Shown here: positions 23,429-43,003 of the stretch, piece after piece
Numbering within the stretch: the stretch's first letter is position 1
How the letters are laid out: every line of letters begins with the position of its first letter
Source: Engraulis encrasicolus
Taxonomy: Eukaryota > Chordata > Actinopteri > Clupeiformes > Engraulidae
Direction: 5' to 3'
Assembly: GCF_034702125.1 (NCBI RefSeq)
Contig: NC_085858.1
Location: forward strand, 55,497,779-55,561,778
Length of the DNA stretch: 64,000 nt
The notes under the pieces: model-generated
What the model saw: only the letters and a program-made list of their open reading frames with translations
Database searches by the model: none
Told to the model about the DNA's origin: nothing
Position numbers and translations under genes: made by a program

Positions 23429-24613
23429 GTAAGATTTTTTGCTTGTTTTACTGGTATTAGTGATCAACGATTACTTCAGAGCAAATTCTTGCGGATTGTG
23501 AACGTATAATGTAGTCAAGATAAAGTAACATGAGCCTAACAAAATGACTCGCGGGTTGGTTCGTCGTGTTCTATTAGCTTAGGTATGCTATCGCTAACTA
23601 GCCGTTACCTAACAATGTAGTTAATTTGCAATGCTTGACTAAGTTTGTTTACCACTGAGCTGTTTACTCATCGACTGGTTTCGTGATTCAAACGTGTTAC
23701 ATTCAGCACCTATTAAATATTTTGTAAATCTACCAAACAACAATAATGAGGCCCACTGGTATAGCTAACCAGGCGCCGACACCAAGGGACCTTTTGGTCT
23801 TTTGTCCCCAAACCTGAAAGGCCGGGCAGGCACGAAGATCGGTATCTGAACGCAATTTGTGTTTTGGGCTATTTGTGATTAGTGTCCGAGTTGCTTTTTA
23901 CGAAAAGGAAGCTATGTGAAGTTGGATTGACGATTCCTATTAGGAAAAACAATTCTGTCGTTGAAGTGCGTTCTCGGCTAGCCAGCTATCTTGACGAGAT
24001 TAGCCAAAGTTAGCATTGTTAACATAAACGCGGGGTGAATCAAGTTTGGAGCTACATCAGCTGAGCGTCACAGGTAGCTCCACCCTCGTGCGTATGGCGG
24101 TTGTCTACCATTGTGCCTCACCTGGGTCAAAGTTTTGAGATCTCCAGAACCTATTGTTTGTGGTTGATATCGCATTTTCGGGTTGACCCGGTTTGGCTGA
24201 AGAATGTCCAGATTATGTTCACTTTCGGTGTTCAAGTGTGTCAGTACTAAGTCCAAATGCGCTGGTGCAGTTTTGCAGTACTTTCCAGATTTGCAATTTG
24301 TGTAATGAGATGACCGTAACCCGATCACTATAAACAGCCCAACATGACCCTTTGTAGCAGGCCATGGAAAGTATTATGTTTCGTTGGTTGACAATATTAT
24401 GCAACTGAACCTTTTGTATGTATGTTCATAGTGACCTCAAACTGGGGCGTGCAGTTTGCTGTTGGCTTCTGGACTTCGTAATTGTGTTTTTAAATTAATG
24501 TGCTAGACCAGTAAGCCTTAACTTCAGTATTTTGACGCTCACACTGCAGATGTAAATCATCGGTAGACTGTAAACCCCCATCTTGTTTGTGTGCATTCTT
24601 TTGTTTTCCCAGA

Positions 24614-30619
<6,006 letters not shown>

Positions 30620-30850
30620 GTTGAGATGATGTGATGGAAGAGCAACAGACCCCCCCCCCTCTCTCTCTCTCTGTCGCTCCTATTTTAATTTTTTTCTCCC
30701 TCCTCCCTGTTCCCCCCCTTTTGGTTTTTTTTAAAATCAAGCTCATTGTGTTCCTACCGGTTTAACTTTATTTGGTCTCTACTGCTTTTATTTTTTAAAT
30801 GTGCCAATTGTGTATTCTGTTGATTCAAATTAAACTTTTTATACACCATA
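30620..30850 (+). terminator. ddx39a: ddx39a 3' UTR and polyadenylation signal
   Basis: Short pyrimidine-rich 3' UTR after the TGA, with ATTAAA at 30829-30834 and a U/G-containing stretch shortly after. The cleavage site is inferred about 15-20 bases downstream of the signal. Confidence 0.6.
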
Positions 30851-31045
30851 ACACAACTTGAGTTTTCTTAGTTTCTTTGGACTCTTCAGTGGTACTGTTA
30901 TGAAGTTGCACAACCCAAAGTCAGAAAAAAGGTGGGACAGTTGGTGGTTCACCTGGTGAAATTCCGTCTCTTTAAAAACATGCAATCCATACCTTAGATG
31001 AAGGAAGGGTAGCATTTGTCAGTGAATATATATATACATACACAT

Positions 31046-32100
31046 CTCCAGGCCTTTTATTAGAATAGCATGAAAAAGTTGATTTATTTCCATCAATAAT
31101 GTTAAACTGTCATGGATTGTAGATTCATGGCCCAGTTTTTTAACTATTCCAATCATTACATTTTTTCTTTTTATATACGTTGGCCTTCCAGCTAAAAAAA
31201 CCCATGAATTGGGGAATTCGCAGCATTAGAATATTGTAATAAAATCACATTTTTCTTCATCAAAATTCGGGTCACATTAAATCAGTTGAAATTTGGTACT
31301 TTCTACATAACATGCAATGGTCAATACTTGGTTAGGACATTCTCTGTCTTCATAACGGCCATGATGCGTTTAACATTGAAGTCAATGGCAAAAACAGTGC
31401 ATGGGAGTTATGGAAGCTCAGATATCCTTGATGTTTTGCTGTCAGCTGTTCTTGTTTGTTGACCTGGTGCCCCACACTTCCCTCTTCAATATACCCGAAG
31501 ATGTCCATGCCACGTTTTGGTGTTAACTCACCAGATTAATTCTAACTCAACAGAAATTAAACCCCATTAATTTTCAATGGGGTTTCATTTCTGGTGATTT
31601 AGAATTAAACTGGTGAGTTGGCGCCAAAACGTGGCATGGAAATCTACTGGGTATATTGAAGAGTGAAGTGTGGGGCACCATGTCAACAAACAAGAACAGC
31701 TGACAGCAAAGCATCAAGGATATCTGGGCTTCCATAACTCCCATGCACTGTTTTTGCCATTGACATCAATGTTAAACGCATCATGGCCGTTATTAAGACA
31801 GAGTCCTAACCAAGTATTGAACATTGCATGTTATGTAGAAAGTACCAAATTTCAACTGATTTAATGTGACCCGAATTTTGATGAAGAAAATGTGATTTTA
31901 TGACAATATTCTAATGCTGCGAATTCCCCAATTCATGCGTTTTTTTGAGCTGAAAGGCCAACGTATATAAAAAGAAAAAAATGAATGACTGGAATAGTTA
32001 AGAAACAGGGCCATGAATCTACAATCCATGACAGTTTAACATTATTGATGAAATTATGGAAATCAACTTTTTCATGCTATTCTAATAAAAAGGCCTGGAG
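31046..32100. mobile_element. Foldback (palindromic) DNA element, ~1.05 kb
   Basis: The left half from CTCCAGGCCTTTTATTAGAA is an inverted copy of the right half ending in TTCTAATAAAAAGGCCTGGAG. The arms are about 515 bp and meet near 31573 at CCCCATTAATTTTCAATGGGG. Sampled segments match at about 90% or more. The flanks are TA-rich (TATATATA on both sides), consistent with TA-target insertion. No coding capacity. Confidence 0.85.
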
Positions 32101-32233
32101 CTGTATATATATATAGAATGTTTTTTGGGCCAAATAACTTGCAAAAAATGTCCAGCTAACCCATCACCACATTGGTTTTAGTGTCCATTGCAGACATTGA
32201 ATTAAACCAAGAGTTTGTTTTCCACTTGACATG

Positions 32234-32730
32234 TATACTGCCCTACAACTTCAGAACGCAGTATAATTCAAAATGCCAAACTGAGAAAAAAGGCTTTAAA
32301 GTTTCCTTTCTGTCCACGCGACTGTGTTGGAGGTAAAGTGGTGATGACACTTCCATATAATACTTTTTTATGGTGAAAATTTATGCACACAAGAAAAAAG
32401 CAAAAAAAAACAACATTCTCATTACTTTTTAGCTGAAAAATCATTATACTGCGCTCTGTTGTGGTATTACTGTCTACACCAAAACCACGGTGTCAATGGA
32501 GAAGTGCAGTATAATTCGCATTATACTGCGTTCTTGGCTAGTACCACGTAACCTCCTAAAACCAAAAAGCGCAGTATAATCAGTTTTTTGCGTTTTTTTC
32601 CGAAACGGGACCAAGTTGGGCCAAAACATTTTAACACAAGAAAAAGAAGGTATTTTAAAGCCAATTTCCGGTCTAAACCCATTTTCGACCATTTTCAAGA
32701 TACTGCGTTCTGATATTGTAGGGCAGTATA
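32234..32730. mobile_element. Non-autonomous DNA element with ~30-bp inverted ends
   Basis: Ends TATACTGCCCTACAA and TTGTAGGGCAGTATA. The inner repeat TCAGAACGCAGTAT and its complement are also paired. The motif GCAGTATAAT recurs inside in both orientations. About 497 bp, no open frame of note. Confidence 0.75.
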
Positions 32731-33089
32731 GTGGGACAGATTATCTAATCAAGTGTCATTTCCTCCGTCATAACACCATTCCGAGTGTGAAGAGCTGGGG
32801 CTTTGGAGCTTGTGTACAGTCCATTATCTGTTCTGTCCTCGTCTTGTGCTTTTGGTGTGTCTTGCACTTAACTGACACCCCGCTTCCATGGAGAGTGCAA
32901 GTTTCCCTACTGTCAGCTCAGCTACAACTACTGGGACTTTTCCCCCATTTAACATACCGATTGCAAATGAGAGGATGACCTTTTGAATTGCGCTTTTGTG
33001 AAATATTGGCTTCAACTTCTGTAGTCAGCACGAGGCTACAGGCATAAGGAAGGACAGGAGTTTGGATAATGGATGAACATGTGTTTATA

Positions 33090-34655
33090 CAACCCCTGGA
33101 AAAAGTATGGAATCGCCTGTTGAGGATGTTCATTCAGTCGTTTTAATTTTTTAGAAAAAAGATGGATCACAGACCCGGCCCCAAACTGAACTCATTTCAA
33201 AGGGCAACTGTCTGGCTTTAAGAAACTAAAAGAAATCCAGAAAAAAAAACAATTAATGGTTACCTTTTTAGAGAATGCGTAGAGAAATAAATAGGCAATC
33301 ACGCAACTCCGAGGAAAAAAATATGGAATCATGAAAAACGCAACACTTCAAGAACTTCGCTGCACCACATATGGGCTTTAAAACAACCTACAGGTACAGC
33401 TCCTGAGGAATGGCATTAATGAATGAAAAACAGTACCCTTCATCCTATTTCCTTACACATTCTCTCAATGCCAGTTGCCAGATTGGCTTTACAGGTTGGA
33501 ACCTTGTCATGGACCAGTTTTTTTTTTTTTTTTAACACATCTACCACAGATTTTCGTTTAGATTGAGGTCCAGATTGTAAACTGACATGTTCTTTTTCAA
33601 TCAATGTTACCACAGATTTTAAAGTAAAGATACATTACCATCCCAAAAAGGTTTACGGTAATCATCTCCAAGCATCCCTTCAACTGTGATAGGATAAGAA
33701 GTGTCCAAAACATTAACTTGTGCATTTATTGAAAATGTAATCCAGTCATGTCCCCAGTGCCTGACTTGCAGCCCCATAGGCTATTGTCAATGACTGGACA
33801 TTTGTATGTTTTCATCAGGCAGTAATTTTCATTTTTCATAAAATCTTATACTGCTAGAACTGCACCAGACAACACTTCCCAAAACAAATTGTTCAAAGAA
33901 GATTCACAATCAATGAATATGACTTCCATCCAATCATACAGTCTGCTTGTTCTTGGCCCGTTGCATTTTTTTGTCTCCAACTTATGTGCATGTGTAAGTT
34001 TAGATATCAGTGACTGAATGTTTCTGTATGCAAAGTCCATTTGCTTTATGGTGACTGGAGAAGGTTGTTGCCAGTGCCTTTTCGATAACTACCCATGTTT
34101 ATGTTGACATTTTGACAATTTTCTGATCCAGTCAGTTGAAAGGATGCTTGAGGATGATGAAATAATTTCTTGAAATGGTAATGTACCTGTACATTGAGCA
34201 AAACCTTTGAAAGCATTATTTGCAGATAAACGCAAAAGGTCAAGTTTTATGACCTACAAATAGCCTGGAACTCAAATCCAAGAGAATATCTGCACTGCGG
34301 TGGAAATTAAAGAACAATGGTCAATGGCAAGGCTCCAACCTTGTTTTTCATGATTCCATATTTTTTTCCTCGGAGTTGAGTGATTCCATATTTTTTCCCT
34401 ATGCATGCTCCAAAAAAGTAAATATTACTTATTAAAGCAATTGTTTTTCATGATTTCTTTTGGTGTTTCCATTGAGAGTTAGTCAGCTACGGTATGTACA
34501 ACCTATGGGTGTTTTCTAAAGGCAGACAGTTGCCCTTTGAAATCACCTCAGTTTGTGATGCATCTTTGTTTGACCCGTCTTTTTTCTATGAAATAAAAAT
34601 GACTGAATGAACATCCTCTATGAGTGTTGATTCCAAACTTTTTGCCAGGGGTTTG
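33090..34655. mobile_element. Long-TIR DNA element with TA flanks
   Basis: Ends CAACCCCTGG and CCAGGGGTTTG are flanked by TA. The inverted arms of about 260-310 bp share GATGTTCATTCAGTC, TTCAAAGGGCAACTGTCTG and CAACTCCGAGGAAAAAAA. The non-coding centre is about 1 kb. TA duplications suggest mobilisation by a Tc1/mariner-like or other TA-targeting enzyme. Confidence 0.8.
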
Positions 34656-34657
34656 TA

Positions 34658-36180
34658 GCAGTTCCACCATTGGCTGAGTCCATGCCTGGGTGCACCAGGC
34701 TTTAATGAGATTTTAAGCATGTTGCATAAGAAGAATGAATTGCCCAGGAATGAGTCAGGTTGAAACCTCATCTAAAAATAGCCCTAAAAGAAGAGTTTGA
34801 ACTGCCAGTGCGCATAGTTTTCCTAATGCATCCCCTATTTATAGCTTTGCAGGTGCCCCTGCTTCTATCCTCTTCGGACACTAAATCCCTTCAAGAGGGG
34901 TGTCAACAATTGTTTTCTGAATGCAATAAAGGTCATTTAAATTTCTTTACTACACATGGTTTTAAGCATTGGGATAATTGAACTAGGTTCTGATTTCCTT
35001 GCCAAATTCAGTGTGAGCAGTGATTTTACTCTAAACTGCGAAACAAAACGTATTTTTCCAATGTTTTTTTTAAGATGTTAGGGTTGTGAATATAGTCTAA
35101 TAGAAAATGGAAACCATTTTGCTAAAGAGCCCCTCAAATGCATGAAGTTCACATGGATGTCAGACAGAAGGGGGACCAATTCAACTGAGTGTAATGCTGC
35201 CAAAGAAAATGGACACATTGACCTTTTCGTGTTTTATTTAAAGCAGAATATTTGCAGTGATAAAACATTTTTTTCTGTGACTTTATGTAAACAGTATTCT
35301 TGACATTTGATGCCGCCATGGTTGGTTTATTTTTGGTGCTTTGTATAAAAACAAAACTTGCCAAAACTGAAAACGATGAACTAACTTCGGAATAATAACG
35401 GTTTAAAAATAATTCCCCCGAAAGCGAAATATTTCTTTGCTCCATAATATTCCACAATGCCACTTTTATATCCATTAAGAAATATTGAATGTAAAAAACA
35501 GTAAAGAATTGATGAAGGTTAAATATAGCTGCAACATCAGTACATGAAATATAATGAATTGCTTATTTTTATCTGAACAACACACTGTACAATGTAACAA
35601 CAAATATAAGATAATGAAAAAAAAAAACTGCTGCCAGATGACATTTCTACTGGTGCACTGTCAGCTGTGTTCAGACAGAAGGCAGATAAGGTGCTTGAAG
35701 ATCTGTACGTTTCAGCTTTGAGTAGTATAAAATCTCCATCCTATGACCTATGGGTCACGGTGCATAAACACACATCTCCCAACCTGATAATAAACTTGAT
35801 CATTCCAATAGCAACAGATTGATACCAGTGTGCAATAAGAAAAATGCCTGTTGAGAGGGCTAAAATGAAAAGCTATTCCGTTTAGTTGGGAAATGGGGGT
35901 GTTTGAGGTCAGACGTATCGCGTGCTTCAAATTTAACTCTCACTTCTGTCACTTTGGTTTATTCCCATGGTTTTTAACGAGAATGATGATGTCAGGGTCC
36001 ACATCTCGTCAAACACTGCCCAAGCAAACCGACACAGAGACCGCAAAGAGGCACAGAGTGACTCAAACGCGACTGTTAGGCCTCTTGATTTTTTGCATCG
36101 CTTGCAAGATTAGAGGCCAGATTAAATCCAGAACGGACCCACCCACTAGTCCCAAATTACATGTTTATTTCTGATGCTGG
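34658..36180. other. No gene recognised
   Basis: AT-rich spacer between the convergent ddx39a and ccn1-like genes. No repeat ends or exons were paired. Part of it could be distal 3' UTR of the minus-strand ccn1-like gene. Confidence 0.45.
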
Positions 36181-36183
36181 TAT

Positions 36184-37613
36184 TTTTTTATTTATTTATG
36201 TAAGCATTTCACAGCAAACTAGAGGGTTGGTAGACTCCTTACTACCTCCGAAAACTCAGCATTGTAATTTGTGAGTTACCAAGTTGGTGTTTCGGTGCCA
36301 GGATTGCAGGGATTGTCCTTTGGTTCTAGTCTCCCTTTAGACCAAGTGCACCATCTTTGCTGTGAAAATGAATGTGTTGAAGGTTGTCGTGTTGAAGGAG
36401 AAGGTGTTCTCCAAGCTTCAGAGATGGCCTCAGGCCAGTCACTCCAGATGAAGAGAAGATTCAGTTCAGTTCTTGAGCCTCGACATGCTCTTTGCTCTTT
36501 TTTTGTCGGCCCGGCGCGGCCTTACCCTAACACCCTCATGAGAAAAGACGGAGAGGGCCACTGGTCAAAGAATGTTTTTAACGCTCCTTCACAGTTAATT
36601 GTCTCCCAAACAGAGGCTCATCTTCATCGATAGAAAAGGCTTGTCATTTCATCTGTCAAAATAATAAATAGCCTGGCATAAATAAGAGGCAAAGAAAATA
36701 AACGACTTCCTCAAAAGAAAAACAAACAAAAACAAAAAAAGAGGGACGCCTTCTCATCCATCTTGCTCTCCCTTGAGCTTTCTCTTGTCCACGTTTGAAG
36801 TCCCCTTGTCTCCTTTTCGGGAGGCAAGTCTTATACCTCCGCCTACACGTCCCTTTTCTTCCCCCCACGCTACGCTGGGTGAAAATACTCTTTTGCAGTT
36901 GAAGGATTTACTGACTGCCCACATGCAGTGTGAAAAGTGAGCCCCATTCTTCCACTCAAACGCACGGTGCACTGGGCCCTTTTGTGGCAGCTTGCTCGCT
37001 TGCCTCTCTGAGTCCTCTGAGGATCTGGGTTTTGGCCACCTCTCACTGCCAAGTCACGGAAATATTCCCCCCTTCCATGCCACTTCTGTCGCAGAGTGCA
37101 TTGCTACTGCTTGTGTTTCTTTCTTTCTTCCTTTCTTTTTATTTCTTTCTTCTCTTTTTTCCTTCTTCTTCAGGGAGACAAAATGGTGGCTGGTAGAATC
37201 CACGGCTAGCTATTTACATGCGGGGCTCTCTTGGTGATCCCTATTAAACTGCGTGGGGACACGCGCGGTTGTCTATTCTAAGGCCAGCACTAATCCACTG
37301 TATCTGAGCAAAAGGAAGGGAATAGGATAGGACCTGGTAAACCTAAAACAAAGAAAATATGACACCATAATATCTCCATCTCCCCTTTCCTCAATCTTGT
37401 GGATTTGAACACACTCTCCTTGTGGAGTGGAGGCTGCGCTGTGCGAGCCTCAGGCTAGCATCTACTTGGGAAGTACACATGAAACCACTACTCTACCAGG
37501 GTGTGGAGAGGTTTGGCTGGGTAGGGAAGGGGGGGGGTGGGGAGTGATAGACACAGAGATGGAGATAAGAGAGAGAGAGATTAGGGTTTGGGGTTATTCA
37601 AGGGGTTTGGGAG
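36184..37613 (-). terminator. Probable 3' UTR of the ccn1-like gene with candidate poly(A) signals
   Basis: On the minus strand after the TAG stop, AATAAA occurs at 37143-37138 and again in a cluster near 36198-36186. TATTTAT-type AU-rich motifs lie between them. Members of the CCN family are immediate-early genes with unstable mRNAs, so AU-rich 3' UTR motifs would fit. Which signal is used is unknown. Confidence 0.4.
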
Positions 37614-40600
37614 CTAGTCGATGAACTTGTGCGTGTCGCCGTAGAGCCAGCGTTGGGGCGGGAGGGCGGCCTCGTTGAGATGGCTGCACTCCTCGCTGCA
37701 CTTGCAGGACTGCACGAACATGACAGAGCGCTCGAAACGCTCGCCGTCCGGGCAGGAGAAGCGCACGGAGGCGGTGCGGGTGCGGCGTGGCGAGCAGCAG
37801 CGGCCGTCCCGGCACACGCCACAGTAGTTGGGACGGTACAGCCGAGCGCTACGGCAACCGGCGTAGTGCAGACGGAGGGGCTCCGGCGCCTTCTGGGTAC
37901 GCGAACACTTCCTCCCTTTCTGCTGGCAGATGGAGAGGAAAAGGTAAGTTCACATTCAGATGCAGTAATCACCTTTAAGTTCTTTATAGGTAATCAATTC
38001 CACTGTTAATAAATCATTAATTGCCATCCATTTAAACGATCAACACTTGATAAAAAAATGGTAAGGTCAAAAGGCCACAACGGACATTCCAAGAGTAAAG
38101 TAAGAGTAGGCCTTGAAGTGCAATGGACATTTCACTGATTCTTGAGAAAGTGGCTAAAACAGGTTGTAATCTTGAAAGAAAGGCCAATCTCCCCATTTTG
38201 AATTTTGTTCAGAAATCAGGTTTTTCTCCGATCATACCTTGTTTTTTGTCAACACCGTCAGACACAATTAAAAGCAATAAAAAGTGTATTGATTTGGTTG
38301 CATATGTATCTGGAGTTTTTAAGTGATTGTGTGTGTTTTTTGGTTCACACATACGCCTTTAAATGTTGAAAATTCACTTTCATTCTATTTTAATACTGCT
38401 TCATGTGTTCTACAAACCCCAACTCCGATGAAGTTGGGACGTTTGGTAAACAGTGAATAAAATCAAAATGCTATCATTTTCAAAACATTCAATCTATTCA
38501 TTAGATGGAGAAAAGTGAAAAGACAACATATTAAGTGTTAAAACCGAGAAAAAATATTGTTTTGGTGGACATATGTACTCATTTCTAATTTGATAAATCC
38601 AACACGTCTCAAAAGAGTTGGGACGGTGATCAGTGAAATTTAGTAAACATCCAAATAAGATAAAACAACAAAGAAGAACATTTCAAAATGAATTGTACTG
38701 ACGGACAATATAGGTGTCCAGGTATAAGATCATCACAGAGAGGCTGAGTCACTCAGAATTAAAGATGCAAAGGGAATAATTACCATAGTTATTACATACA
38801 TTTTTGAATTCTATTTGATTTAGCACGATTGAGTGTATATAAGACATATTTTTGTTAATAAAATCATTGTATAGGTTCATGACATCATGAAATATATATT
38901 GGCTGTAGTCTCACTCTAGCACTCCAGGAATTAGAGATATTGAAAATTGGCCATATTAAGAATGCTTAATGCATGAAAATGACACAGGGGTGTAACATTC
39001 TCCTAAGCACCTGAGCTCACTTGAAATAGACCCAGAAGACATGGGAAACTGTCCTTTGCTTACAGAAGTCAGCAGAAGTTGTAGAAGTCCATTCTTTTTG
39101 ACAATAATAGAGCATTGCACATCCTGTGCTACAGTGAAAATAGACCATCCAACTTGTGTTAGTGCTAGCTTCAAAAGTCAGCCTCCATGATGGCATGCGG
39201 GTGCAGTAGTGCATTGGTTAAGATGTTCTCACTCATCTGTAGAGTTAAATACAGTGCTGAATGGTATAAATGGGTTTTAAACAGCATGAAAAGCCAGTCA
39301 TGCATTATATTTTGAAGGGAGATCTTTGATTACTGCCACATAGTAAGGTCAAATTGCATTCTCTACTATGTTTTAACAGTTTCACTCCATCATAAGGACC
39401 AGCAGGTGATAAAATGGTGGGTTTTTGGTCAAGACCTGTCACACTATAAGCACTACAGAAAGGAAAACATTGCAAAACATGACAAGGAATACACCCACCA
39501 TTTAAGCTGGTGAAATCATGTCCAAGATAGGAATTAACACTGTTTTCTATATAAAATCATCTCATCGGTTAATGTATTTAACTGTTAAGTGTTGTCTTTT
39601 GTTTTGTTTTTAGTCTTCCTCGACATTTGCTGCCATTTATTGTCCCCGTCCCAACTCTTTTGAGACGTGTTGGATTTATCAAAATAGAAATGAGTACATA
39701 TGTCCCCCAAAACAATCTTTTTTCTCGGTTTTAACACTTAATATGTTGTCTTTTCACTATTCTCCATCTAATGAATAGATTGAATGTTTTGAAAATGATA
39801 GCATTGTAATTTTATTCACTGTTTACCAAACGTCCCAACTTCATCGGAGTTGGGGTTTGTAATTTAAAAATATGTGCTGTCAGACAATGCTTACTTAATG
39901 CCTAAATAGATCAAACATTTTTTTGTAATTTCACAAATATTCATGTAGGCTTAAATTTGCTATTACTTTGATAATTCAACAACTCCAAAGGAAAATTTTG
40001 TAAGCACATTCATTTAAAATGTCCAAAACTCCTTCTTACGGTGGTGACTTAAGAACTGGTGGTGACAGTAATCTGAAGGTGGTGAAAGTGACCTAATTAT
40101 TACCTACATTTAGCAAGATAAATAGCCCTCTCAAGTCAATGACATCTAGCTTAAACACTTTATTTTTGTGTGTGCACAGTATGTTTGTGCACATGCTTTT
40201 TCTTCATTTGTTAGATACTCTAGGAAGTAGGCCTAGATTATTGAAAATGTGGCATAAACAGGTTTTAAGTTGTTCAAATCTAAAATATAGAGGTGTATTA
40301 TCATAGATGAAGGTCTTGGCTGTGCAGTGAATGTATTGGCCAAGCTCTCCATGTTTTACATTTTTCATAAAATGGGCTCTTTCTTGGTTTTGTCACCAGC
40401 GTCAGACAGAATTAGAAGTAAAAAAATATGTTTACTGTATTTAAGTGAATTTCTTTTACAATTCAACATAATTGTAAATACTTATTGGAAGCATATTCTT
40501 AAAACTTGTGAAAAACATGTAAAACACATGCTTTTTTGTGAACTACATCAGATGTCACCACCGTCAGGTTTTGTGACAAAAAACCCTCCAAATGCACCTC

Positions 40601-42932
40601 AGTGGAGGCTGGAGTATAAGTTTGGGTAGCAATTATTACTAACATGTCTGGTAATGTTTCATTAACCAGCACAATTTAGTAAAATATGGAACAAGATGAT
40701 GAGCGGAACAAAATCTGACGGTGGTGACATCTGACGGTGTGAGACAAAAAAACACTCTTGTACATATTATGCATTTTTTGCTCACATTAGCCACTTCGTT
40801 TTCGCTCTGATTCTTAGGGGCTTCATACCGCTTCTGAAAAAGTATATATAATTATCATTAATGTAATATAATACTATTAAAACCCCCGACGGTGTTGACA
40901 GTTTATGGTTGGGACAGTACCAATGTCCAAACAAATTAGCAAATTGAGGAAAAATTAGTCAACTTACAGGAGCTTCAGTGATGGTGAAGTATTCAGTAGG
41001 GCTAAAGGTTTGAAAAGGGGTCCTAAGTAATGACAATGACCTTGTGCATACCTGATTTTATTGTCTTTTTTAAAAAATCTGACGGTGGTGACTAATATGC
41101 TGGACAGACTTTGAGCAATCAGAAAATAGTAGTAAATATTGCTTTACACGCACTATGTGCATATCTGCAGAACCACTTCAATATGGACTTTCACATCATG
41201 GTGATATTATTCAATAATATCAGTGATTTTTACATTTTAAGTCAATTTAAATGATGATGTCTGTCCTTGGGACAGCTGTTTTTACAGGGTGTGGACAGGT
41301 TTATAGCCATGAAAAGTAAAAAAATTACACTTAAATATTTCAAACGACTGTACATTTGTGTAACAGACCCCTGGGTCTTTACCTGGATTCATTTTGTTCA
41401 TGAAAATGTAGTTTATTTTCAACAGAATTGGCAGTTTATTGCTGAGACATGTTTTAGCCGCTTTCTCAAGAATCAGTGACTTACAAGATAAGCTTCTGGC
41501 TTCATGGTCAGATGAAATATGAACAAATTTCATTTCAAATGTAGAAACAGAGAGCAGATAAAAAAGTGTAGACGTGATCGTATATCACCAGTGAAGCCAG
41601 CGGTTCCTCCACTTTTTGAAGGACTGGCATCAGTCAAAGGGAACCAGCAGTTCCAACAGGCAATTGACCTTTGGTGTTATAGCATTAAATAGCATATATA
41701 GTATTATCTTCTGATAGGAAAGCTGTGATTTATGTGGTGACTGAGTAAATCACGGCAGTAGTTCACTCGGGGAAACTTGCATCTGTGTTACAAACACCTC
41801 AGACACAATTTCCAACCATGGTTTGATAAAAATATACCAGTAATATCTTGTTGAGACTGAAAACATGAGAGGATCGTCTGTGTTAGAATGCAATGTAGTG
41901 CTGTCAGTCAAAAACTGCCGGACCTCTTTTTGTGCTGTAATTCTAGGGCGCGCCTTATCGTAAGGTCAATTGGCTTTCAGATACTCAGGATGACTTCAGC
42001 CAGCTCTGAACTGCATGACCTGCCTTGCCCATGCCCCTAACCCCCTACTTGATGGACAGCTACCAGAGATCATACTGTAGACGGGATGGAAGCTTGCTCT
42101 GAATTCTGAGATATTAATACCACTACCACTTCATATGAATACTGCTGTAGAACTTCCAAGTGGGTCAGCTAGAGCTGTAGTGTACTATCTGAACCCTATT
42201 CGGATCTAACCCTAACCCTAACCCCACACACATCCTGCCCTGTGAGCAGTGTCTGATTCTCTTAGCCCAGCAGATTCCTTATAGGCCATGCAAAGGGTGG
42301 TGCTTTTTAGGCTCTCCAAAAGATGTGCTAATTCCGTCTGCTCTCCGACTATGTTGACAACTAGAGGTGACAGTGCTAGATCCATGTCCCGCAATAAAGA
42401 TTTTCTCTTTATCCATTGCCAGTTGCGCATCACCCCGCCCAAAGACAACTGACAACATAGATGGGGCTCATGGTATGGTGGAGGTAGGTTCCACACTGGA
42501 AAACATTCTGCCCATAAAAACAAATACACACTCACGCACACGTCCACACACACTCGTGAAATGAATAAACACACACACAGATGATCCAATTTCCCTGAAC
42601 GAACCACTCTAAGAGATTAACAAGGTGGCCTACTCTACCATACCCTGTTCTGCATTATACATGTACTTCTTTATATACCTCGTATCTAGGCCTTGAAATT
42701 AACTTTTTGCTCACCGGTCGGTTTTCCTGAGTCACAAGCCATTCAACCTTTCTACTAACCACAATTTTTACTGTCAGTATTTTACCCTTATAAAACCACA
42801 CAAAGTCAGGGTGGTTTGATGGTGGGGGTTGGGTGGGATGTGTTCTTGCTCTTGCTTGTGTGTTAAAAGGGAAAAAATTAAACTATTTCTATGTATTTCT
42901 TTCTTTTTTTACTTTTAATAAAAAAGAAGTTG

Positions 42933-43003
<71 letters not shown>

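Noticed and set aside
24068..24404. Small minus-strand frames in ddx39a intron 1
   Set aside because: No family resemblance, splice context or codon bias.
42208..42226. Interstitial telomere repeat
   Set aside because: Only about three TAACCC-type units, too short to be more than chance or a tiny relic.
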